NCBI GenBank assembly: GCA_021443235.1
Contig: JABUUJ010000024.1
Coordinates: forward strand, 1 to 10,711
Source of the DNA: Muribaculaceae bacterium
GTDB taxonomy: Bacteria; Bacteroidota; Bacteroidia; Bacteroidales; Muribaculaceae
Length of the DNA stretch: 10,711 nt
Direction: 5' to 3'
In this document: in pieces, positions 1-5,429 of the stretch
Numbering within the stretch: position 1 is the first letter of the stretch
How the letters are laid out: the number at the start of each line of letters is the position of its first letter
Translations under genes and position numbers: made by a program
Notes under the pieces: generated by a model
What the model was told of the DNA's origin: nothing
The model's database searches: none
The model's input: the letters and a program-made list of their open reading frames with translations, nothing else

Positions 1-37
1 GGCGGCTCACTTTATGCTTATGCTGTGTTGGTCGGGC

Positions 38-1465
38 TTATGGTATCATTGCAAAGAGGTTGTTCATTGTGACCTCACTTTGCGCTGTGCCATGATAGCC
101 ATTTCGCTTTAGGCCATAAGTGGTGATGAGAGTGAGATGCAGCGCCTTTCGGGTTTTTGTCACATAGCGGAACTGCCCCAACTTGTTGCGTAGATTCATG
201 TCGGTCGCCTTGTCGATAGCAAACTCATCGCTTGCAAATTTCATTTCGCAAATATTGATAACATTGTCGGCTCGCTCAATTATCATGTCGATTTGCGCTC
301 CTTGTTCGTAGGCTTCGTTGGGTTCACATTTCCACGACGATATTGAAGTCGAAATACCTCCAATGCCCAGTGCTTGCTTAATTTGGGGCACATGTTGGAA
401 GCACACATGCTCAAATGCCAGTCCCGCCCATGCCCGCCGGCGTGGTGACTGCACGTTGTTGCTCCAGAAATTCTCATCGGTCGAGTGTGCCGACTTTAGG
501 AATCGGAAGTAGAATAGCGTGAAATTATCGATTAGGTGATATATGACTTTGCTCGTCCCCCCGCCAAAGGGATAGCTGAACGTAATGAATCCACACTGTT
601 CCAGCTCTTCGAGCATGCGCGAGGTAGTTCCGTTGTTTTGCAGGCCTGCTGTGGCGATGATCTCATTGCGTGTTAGTCCACTCTGCTTGGATGCCAGTGC
701 TGTAACCACTTTTATATAGTTTTCGGGTTGTCGGAACAATGAGCGGAATAACTCGTTGAATTCATAGTGCAGGTTGCCGTTGCGTGCAAATAGCAGTGCA
801 TCGATGTTTCCAGCAACGCTTTTGCGCTTGTTGAGCAGAGTCCAGTAGTAGGGGATGCCACCAAGTACCATGTATGTCTCAAGCACATCATATTGCGTGT
901 ATTTCATTCCGAGTGCTTCGGCCATCTGTTCGCATTCGCCTAAAGTGAAAGGTTCCACAGGGATACGATATGTCACGCGGTTATGTAGACCACCCCGATT
1001 GCGAAACACTTTATTGATAATCCACGATGCCGCCGAGCCGCAAACGATTAGCAGCACGTCGGGGCGTCCCGAAGCCCATCCGTTCCAAAACCACTCCAGC
1101 CATGTCACGAAACTGCTGCCTTGCGTATCCATCCACGGCATTTCGTCAATGAATATCACTTTTTTCTTGTCTTTTGATGCTATAATGAGGTCTCTGAGCT
1201 CTTTAAAGGCTTCCATCCAGTCTTTAGGCGTGTGGTCGCAGTGATGCCCGGCATATTCCAGCGACTGCCGCCATGCCGCCAGTTGCTCTTTTCGACCAGC
1301 GTTGTTGAGGCCAGAGTGGTGGAAGGTGAATCGGTGTCGGAAGGTTTCCTTAACCAGGAAAGTCTTTCCCACGCGTCGTCGTCCGTAAACTGCTACAAAT
1401 TCGGCCTCTTTTGACTCATAAGCTTGCATGAGTTGTTCCTGTTCATGTAATCTACCTATTAGCAT
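38..1465 (-). CDS. AAA ATPase with C-terminal DUF234-type nuclease-like domain
   Basis: This 475-residue protein belongs to the prokaryotic 'archaeal ATPase'/DUF234 family, which is widespread and often multicopy in Bacteroidales; its role is not firmly established. Residues 1-50 hold the P-loop (GRRRVGKT, 28-35), and residues 103-108 the Walker B strand ending in DE (VIFIDE). A sensor-like strand with CGSAAS follows at about 139-147. Residues about 250-310 look like a winged helix (LTRNEIIATAGL...RMLEELEQCGFI). The C-terminal part has E352, D393 (QIDMII) and E407-M-K409, the spacing expected for a PD-(D/E)XK nuclease fold, so the catalytic set may be intact. The start at 1465 gives the normal family N-terminus (MLIGR...EQL). 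The gene has its own promoter, is separated from the upstream operon by a repeat array, and by eye is slightly richer in A+T than its neighbours, which fits independent acquisition. Family assignment is strong; function is unknown. Confidence 0.93.
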   Translation of the reverse strand: MLIGRLHEQEQLMQAYESKEAEFVAVYGRRRVGKTFLVKETFRHRFTFHHSGLNNAGRKEQLAAWRQSLEYAGHHCDHTPKDWMEAFKELRDLIIASKDKKKVIFIDEMPWMDTQGSSFVTWLEWFWNGWASGRPDVLLIVCGSAASWIINKVFRNRGGLHNRVTYRIPVEPFTLGECEQMAEALGMKYTQYDVLETYMVLGGIPYYWTLLNKRKSVAGNIDALLFARNGNLHYEFNELFRSLFRQPENYIKVVTALASKQSGLTRNEIIATAGLQNNGTTSRMLEELEQCGFITFSYPFGGGTSKVIYHLIDNFTLFYFRFLKSAHSTDENFWSNNVQSPRRRAWAGLAFEHVCFQHVPQIKQALGIGGISTSISSWKCEPNEAYEQGAQIDMIIERADNVINICEMKFASDEFAIDKATDMNLRNKLGQFRYVTKTRKALHLTLITTYGLKRNGYHGTAQSEVTMNNLFAMIP

Positions 1466-1536
1466 AATTTTTGGTTTTTAGCGGCATGAATGCTTAACTG
1501 TCCATTGTATAAGCATTTAACTTTACTATTTGATTG

Positions 1537-1566
1537 CAAAGATACAACAAAAAATCAAGAAACCAA
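1537..1566 (-). promoter_or_regulatory. Bacteroidetes-type promoter for the AAA ATPase gene
   Basis: On the minus strand a TATCTTTG box (1544-1537) matches the Bacteroidetes -7 consensus TAnnTTTG exactly. A TTG (1566-1564) lies 19 bases upstream of it, the expected spacing for the -33 element. The start codon is about 70 bases downstream, leaving an A/T-rich leader with no Shine-Dalgarno sequence. The -33 element touches the edge of the neighbouring 53-bp repeat array, so a factor bound there could affect this promoter (inference). Confidence 0.7.
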
Positions 1567-1682
1567 GCTAAAATGGCAATTTTTTTGCATTTTTAGCTCA
1601 GTTTCTGTGTGAAGGTGCGCTAAAATGGGTGTGTTTTGGGTGATTTTAGCTCAGTTTCGGCGTGAAAGTGCGCTAAAATGGG
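1567..1682. repeat. 53-bp tandem repeat with alternating TTTTAGC / GCTAAAA arms
   Basis: Two 39-bp copies (1591-1629 and 1644-1682) begin TTTTAGCTCAGTTTC and end GCTAAAATGGG, and differ at only three positions. A third GCTAAAATGG starts at 1567. The three GCTAAAATGG words start at 1567, 1619 and 1672, so the period is 52-53 bp. TTTTAGC and GCTAAAA are reverse complements, so each arm can pair with the arm on either side, giving alternative hairpins. The array starts 7 bases after the stop codon of the zinc-ribbon gene and ends at the -33 element of the ATPase promoter. It could be a tandem terminator, an operator array or a dispersed element; the sequence alone does not decide. Confidence 0.85.
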
Positions 1683-1689
1683 GGGTGGG

Positions 1690-2388
1690 TTACTTGAGGA
1701 AGAGGGTGGCGAGGAGGACGAGGAAGAGGACGATGATGAGGCAGCCGCTGCAGTTGATTGAGCAGGATTTCGTTTTGATGTTGCCGGGGAAGTTGCCCAG
1801 GAATGGGTTGCCGCTGCGGTCAAACGGATTCACGCGATGGCTGCCACGACCTTGCCAATTACCATCGCCTTGCCAGCCATCGCCGTTATCGGCTTGCCCG
1901 CTGTCAGCGTTGCTGTTCTGGGTGTTGCCGTTGCGGTTGAAGGGTAGGGGTGTGGTGGGCGCGTCGGGGTCGTAGTGGCGCTGGAGCCCGAAGGGGAGGT
2001 TGGTGTTGTGTGGGATGAGGATGGTGCGTGGTGCTCCGCCGTTGGCTGGGCCAATGATGTGGTTGTCCTCGAGTTGCTGGATGAGCACCATGGCACGTTC
2101 CATGGGAATGTCGAAATATCGCGCCAGCATCACGGGCGTGATGGCGTTGCAGGTCACGATATAGTCGATGGCGTGATTATAGAGCGGGTCAAGCGCAGGT
2201 TGTGGCTCGGGCTCAGGCTCATCGTCGGCAAGGTTAAGCGAGCCGTCGTCAAACGGCATGTAGGCATAGTCGCCCACGATTTCGAGCGCGGCATTGCACT
2301 GTGGGCAAGTAACCTTATAGTTGTTAGCGGTGAGTTGCTCAATGGTCCATTCGGTTGATTTTCCGCAATTTGGGCAGGTGTATTTCAT
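1690..2388 (-). CDS. Zinc-ribbon / FtsK-gamma-like winged-helix protein with C-terminal membrane anchor
   Basis: I do not know a characterised protein with this 232-residue architecture. Residues 5-31 form a zinc ribbon (C5-P-N-C8 and C28-P-Q-C31). After an acidic, proline-rich linker (55-65), residues 67-126 closely resemble the gamma winged-helix domain of FtsK/SpoIIIE: DPLYNHAIDYI, a helix RAMVLIQQLE, and IIGPANGGAPRTILIP, corresponding to DPLYDEAV...RAARLI..LE..GIVGP..G..PREVL. A low-complexity segment rich in Asn, Gly and Asp follows (about 140-200), then a hydrophobic segment (about 213-231) ending in a lone Lys, which suggests a tail-anchored protein with its N-terminus in the cytoplasm. 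The FtsK motor is absent: there is no Walker A motif. The gene begins four bases after the ispG stop, so it is almost certainly co-transcribed with ispG. A DNA-binding or protein-binding role at the membrane is inference. Confidence 0.88.
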   Translation of the reverse strand: MKYTCPNCGKSTEWTIEQLTANNYKVTCPQCNAALEIVGDYAYMPFDDGSLNLADDEPEPEPQPALDPLYNHAIDYIVTCNAITPVMLARYFDIPMERAMVLIQQLEDNHIIGPANGGAPRTILIPHNTNLPFGLQRHYDPDAPTTPLPFNRNGNTQNSNADSGQADNGDGWQGDGNWQGRGSHRVNPFDRSGNPFLGNFPGNIKTKSCSINCSGCLIIVLFLVLLATLFLK

Positions 2389-2392
2389 TGAT

Positions 2393-4123
2393 TTAGGGGT
2401 CTATCCAGTCGTTGTTTTCTTTGATGAGGGCGATCAGGCGTGGTATTGCCTCGTCCTCGGGTATGTTTTTCTCGATGCACTCCTTGTTCTTGTAGAGGCT
2501 GATGCGTCCACGCGCGGCACCCACATAGCCATAGTCGGCGTCGGCCATCTCGCCGGGTCCGTTCACCACGCAGCCCATCACGCCAATTTTGAGGTGAGTG
2601 AGATGTGATGTGGCCTGCTGCACGCGCTTGACGGTGGTTTGGAGGTCAAACATAGTGCGTCCGCACGAAGGGCAGGAGATAAACTCGGTCTTGGTGGTGC
2701 GCAGTCTTGCAGCCTGAAGGGTGGCAAAGGCGATTTTCACCACTTCCTCCGGGTCGTGATAGCGTGGAGCCTCGAGCCACACGCCGTCGAGCAGACCGCT
2801 CATCAGCACCGCGCCCAGGTCGGCTCCGGCCTTCACTTGCAGCCACTCGCTATCGGTGTCGTCATACTCTACTCGCATCACAGTGGGGCACTTAATGCCA
2901 GCGTCGACGAGGCGGTGCAGCATGGCGAGCACGCTGCCCGGCACATTGGGTCCGACGGGCGAGATCACCAGCACAGTATTGTCGTTAACCACAAGGTCGT
3001 CGATTGGCTCATCGGCCCTAAGAGGCCTGAAGTCAATGTCAGTGTCAAGGTCAACGTCAAAATAATCAGGCTTTATCGTGCCCTTGATGTCCTCGGGGCG
3101 ACACGAAGCGACCACGATGGGAGCCTTGCCGGCGCCTATGCGGCCATCGACGAGCGTGGTGTCTTTGCGTCGCTCGGGAGCGAGAGCGTTATAGCCGGCG
3201 CACAGGTGGCCGTCGATGTGTGCGTGATGCTCGCGCGCGGCGATGTATTCAACCAGCTTGTTGGCAACAGGCACCTCCACCTCGGGGTCCTCGCTCAGCG
3301 ACACGCGAATGGTGTCGCCCAGGCCCTGAGCCATTAGCGTGCCGATGCCCACGGCGCTTTTCACGCGTCCGTCCTCGCCAAAACCAGCCTCGGTGACACC
3401 CAGATGCAGCGGGAAGTGCATGTCCTCGGCGTCCATCGCCTCCACGACGCGCCTCACGGCCTCGACCATTACCACTACGTTGCTGGCTTTCATTGAGATT
3501 ACCAAGTTGGTGAAGTTCTGCTCAACGAAGACGCGCAGAAACTCCATCACGCTCTCGACCATGCCGGCGGCGGTGTTGCCATAGCGGCTCATGATGCGGT
3601 CGCTGAGCGAACCGTGGTTAACGCCCAGGCGCACTGCGGTGCCGTGCTCGCGGCACAGCTCGATGAACGGAATGAGGGCGTCGCGCACGCGTTGCAACTC
3701 GGCCCGATACTCCTCGTCGGTATATTCCAGTTGCTTGAAGGTGCGTGCGGGGTCAACAAAGTTGCCCGGGTTGATGCGCACCTTGTCGGTGAGTGCGGCC
3801 GCGGCAAATGCGGCTTGCGGGTTGAAGTGGATGTCGGCGACGAGCGGCACTTTGCATCCCTGCTTGTGCAGCAGGTTGCGTATCATGCCTATGCTTTCGG
3901 CCTGTCGCACGCCTTGCGCGGTGAGACGCACATAGTGTGCTCCGGCCTGTGCTATGCGCATGCACTGCTCGGCCGAGCGCTCAACGTCGTCGGTCGATGT
4001 GTTGGTCATCGACTGCACTCTCACGGGGAAGTCGCTGCCCAGCGGAGTGCCTCCCACGTCGACGGTCACGGTGTGGCGTCGGCAGTAGTTAAAGAGTCGG
4101 TTGTCAGTTGGTTTTGTATTCAT
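2393..4123 (-). CDS. ispG: 4-hydroxy-3-methylbut-2-en-1-yl diphosphate synthase (long form)
   Basis: IspG (GcpE) performs the penultimate step of the MEP isoprenoid pathway, reductively converting methylerythritol cyclodiphosphate to HMBPP with a [4Fe-4S] cluster. The protein has 576 residues, the long form found in Bacteroidetes, chlamydiae and plants, against about 370 in E. coli; the difference is an inserted domain between the TIM barrel and the cluster domain. The N-terminal barrel shows VGGTPLG, VQSMTNT, VRLTAQG, LVADIHFNP and RINPGNF. The cluster ligands are visible in the C-terminal domain: C484 and C487 (CPSCGRT), C518 and E525 (CVVNGPGE). The start overlaps the end of purE by 20 bases, so translation is probably coupled; no Shine-Dalgarno sequence is apparent. 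Assignment is very secure. Confidence 0.98.
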   Translation of the reverse strand: MNTKPTDNRLFNYCRRHTVTVDVGGTPLGSDFPVRVQSMTNTSTDDVERSAEQCMRIAQAGAHYVRLTAQGVRQAESIGMIRNLLHKQGCKVPLVADIHFNPQAAFAAAALTDKVRINPGNFVDPARTFKQLEYTDEEYRAELQRVRDALIPFIELCREHGTAVRLGVNHGSLSDRIMSRYGNTAAGMVESVMEFLRVFVEQNFTNLVISMKASNVVVMVEAVRRVVEAMDAEDMHFPLHLGVTEAGFGEDGRVKSAVGIGTLMAQGLGDTIRVSLSEDPEVEVPVANKLVEYIAAREHHAHIDGHLCAGYNALAPERRKDTTLVDGRIGAGKAPIVVASCRPEDIKGTIKPDYFDVDLDTDIDFRPLRADEPIDDLVVNDNTVLVISPVGPNVPGSVLAMLHRLVDAGIKCPTVMRVEYDDTDSEWLQVKAGADLGAVLMSGLLDGVWLEAPRYHDPEEVVKIAFATLQAARLRTTKTEFISCPSCGRTMFDLQTTVKRVQQATSHLTHLKIGVMGCVVNGPGEMADADYGYVGAARGRISLYKNKECIEKNIPEDEAIPRLIALIKENNDWIDP

Positions 4124-4610
4124 ATTTGATTTGCGACAGGTCTTGGTTGGCTTTTTCGATTTTTGCGCTCAGTCCTGAGCGGTGGCGCTCAACTGCTGTT
4201 GCTGCCTCGGGGCTGACGGGCGCGATGATTTGCGCTGCGAGGATGGCGGCGTTGAGGGCCGCGTTGACGCCCACTGTTGCCACGGGTATGCCGGGAGGCA
4301 TCTGGATGATGCTGAGCATGGCGTCAAGTCCGTCGAGCATGCCCTTGATGGGCACTCCGATTACGGGCAGCGGTGTGCTGGCGGCGATGACACCTGGCAG
4401 TGCCGCTGCCATGCCGGCTGCGGCGATTATCACCTTGATGCCACGCGCCTGTGCGTTGCGGGCAAAGTCCTCGACTTGTTGCGGTGTGCGGTGAGCCGAG
4501 AGGGCGTTGATTTCAAAGGCGATTTTGTTGTCGTTTAGCCAGTTACAAGCTTTTTCCATAACTGGGAGGTCGCTTGTGCTACCCATGATGATGCTTACGA
4601 GTGGTGTCAT
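4104..4610 (-). CDS. purE: N5-carboxyaminoimidazole ribonucleotide mutase
   Basis: PurE class I rearranges N5-CAIR to CAIR in de novo purine synthesis, acting with PurK in the cytoplasm. The 168-residue length is normal. Signatures are MGSTSDLPVM (9-18), the catalytic-loop SAHRTP with H40, and GVPIKGMLDGLDAMLSIIQMPPGIPVATVG (about 85-114). The loop that normally reads AGMAAHLPG reads AGMAAALPG here: the usual histidine is A70 (codon 4401-4403). This histidine is conserved in the PurE family as I know it, so the change deserves checking. The last 20 bases overlap the start of ispG. The leader is a 9-bp tandem repeat array with no clear consensus promoter, so expression may depend on read-through from rpoN and the PAP2-like gene. 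Identity is secure. Confidence 0.97.
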   Translation of the reverse strand: MTPLVSIIMGSTSDLPVMEKACNWLNDNKIAFEINALSAHRTPQQVEDFARNAQARGIKVIIAAAGMAAALPGVIAASTPLPVIGVPIKGMLDGLDAMLSIIQMPPGIPVATVGVNAALNAAILAAQIIAPVSPEAATAVERHRSGLSAKIEKANQDLSQIKYEYKTN

Positions 4611-4620
4611 ATTTTAGTTT

Positions 4621-4681
4621 GTCAAGTTTGTCAAGTTTGTCAAGTTTATCAAGTTTATCAAGTTGAAAGTTTATCAAGTTT
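4621..4681. repeat. 9-bp tandem repeat in the purE leader
   Basis: Read on the plus strand, (G/A)TCAAGTTT recurs head to tail at 4621, 4630, 4639, 4648 and 4657 (the last ending in G). A 7-base interruption (AAAGTTT) follows, then another full unit at 4673. The array fills nearly all of the 81-base gap between the PAP2-like gene and purE. On the coding strand the units read as repeated AAACTTGAC/AAACTTGAT, and two junctions give TAAACTTG, one base off the TAnnTTTG -7 consensus. Such an array is prone to slippage and could vary between strains. Confidence 0.9.
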
Positions 4682-4691
4682 TAAGTGGGGG

Positions 4692-5324
4692 TTACTCGAG
4701 GATTTTCATTGCGATGGTGACGCATGCATAGCCGTTGACAAAGCCCAGCAGCACTTGCAGCACGGTATGGCTCTTGAGGATGAGGCGTGCGGTGCCCACG
4801 ATGCCTGCGAGCAGAAACATGGCGCACATCAGCCAGAAGAACTCAAAGGCGCTCAGTCCTTGCACATGTATTTGATAGACGAGTGCCACGAGCCCGCCCA
4901 TGCCGCACATGTGTGCGCTGATTTTCCACTTGAAGTTGACGATGGTTGTGATGATGAGCGCCGCCAGTCCACCCACGCCGAACATTGTGAACCACATTGG
5001 CTCGTGGTTGTAGGTAAGGTAGAAGCACACGGCGATGTAGCACACGATGGCGAAGATATAGGGCAGATGCCGCTCGCTGGACTTGGCGAGATGCTGGTCG
5101 TTGATAAAGCCAAAGTGGTGCAGCGCGCCTATCGCCGTGATGGGCAGCACGCAAGTAATGCCCATCACCACCATCACCAGGCTGACGCGGTATCCGTTGG
5201 ACATAGAGCACAGCACCGACGTCCACAGCACGAGTAGCGTGCCATAGGTGGGCATAAGAATGGGGCTGAATACAGCCGAAACAAACCGCGAAAGTCCGGT
5301 CAATATTTTATCAGTGTCCATCAT
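4692..5324 (-). CDS. PAP2-like integral membrane protein
   Basis: This 210-residue protein has about six or seven hydrophobic segments (near 12-36, 49-70, 88-105, 111-130, 140-155, 160-178 and 187-207) and no cleavable signal peptide. A degenerate set of PAP2 phosphatase motifs is visible: K81-SSE-R85-H-L-P (for KxxxxxxRP), S136-A-H138 (for PSGH) and R180-x5-H186-x3-Q190 (for SRx5Hx3D). The order and spacing of motifs 2 and 3 fit PAP2, but the final aspartate is Q190 and the second motif lacks the Pro and Gly. PAP2 enzymes dephosphorylate lipid phosphates such as undecaprenyl diphosphate or phosphatidate; this one may be altered in activity. Start ATGs occur at 5324 and 5321 with nothing to separate them. 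It lies between rpoN and purE on the same strand, with repeat-filled gaps on both sides. Confidence 0.85.
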   Translation of the reverse strand: MMDTDKILTGLSRFVSAVFSPILMPTYGTLLVLWTSVLCSMSNGYRVSLVMVVMGITCVLPITAIGALHHFGFINDQHLAKSSERHLPYIFAIVCYIAVCFYLTYNHEPMWFTMFGVGGLAALIITTIVNFKWKISAHMCGMGGLVALVYQIHVQGLSAFEFFWLMCAMFLLAGIVGTARLILKSHTVLQVLLGFVNGYACVTIAMKILE

Positions 5325-5354
5325 CTTGTCAATTCTTAATTCCGATTCGTCTAT

Positions 5355-5373
5355 GCGCCTAAGCGCCTAAGCG
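5355..5373. repeat. 8-bp direct repeat GCGCCTAA
   Basis: GCGCCTAA occurs twice in tandem (5355-5362, 5363-5370) followed by a partial GCG. Each GCGC-CTAA-GCGC stretch is also a four-base-pair stem with a four-base loop. It lies upstream of the PAP2-like gene. On the coding strand the poly-T run precedes rather than follows it, so it is not a normal intrinsic terminator for rpoN. Confidence 0.75.
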
Positions 5374-5387
5374 AAAAAAACCCTCTA

Positions 5388-5429
5388 TAAACTCTAAACA
5401 ATAAACTCTAAACTCTAAACATTAAACAT
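5388..5429. repeat. 7-bp tandem repeat TAAACnn overlapping the rpoN stop codon
   Basis: Six consecutive heptamers occupy 5388-5429 without a break in phase: TAAACTC, TAAACAA, TAAACTC, TAAACTC, TAAACAT, TAAACAT. The last one overlaps the first base of the rpoN stop codon as read on the plus strand (5429-5431). Together with the adjoining GCGCCTAA repeat it fills much of the 104-base rpoN to PAP2-like gap. Confidence 0.88.

Noticed and set aside
1567..1682. CRISPR-like array
   Set aside because: Only two full repeats, with a short low-complexity spacer, and no cas genes nearby.
3614..4129. Long plus-strand open frame opposite ispG/purE
   Set aside because: It lies entirely antisense to the well-identified ispG gene in G+C-rich sequence where stop codons are rare on the other strand; its translation shows no domain.
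4621..4681. TTGAC/TTGACA words on the coding strand as sigma-70 -35 elements
   Set aside because: The Bacteroidetes primary sigma factor uses TTTG/TAnnTTTG elements, and the words arise from the 9-bp repeat itself.
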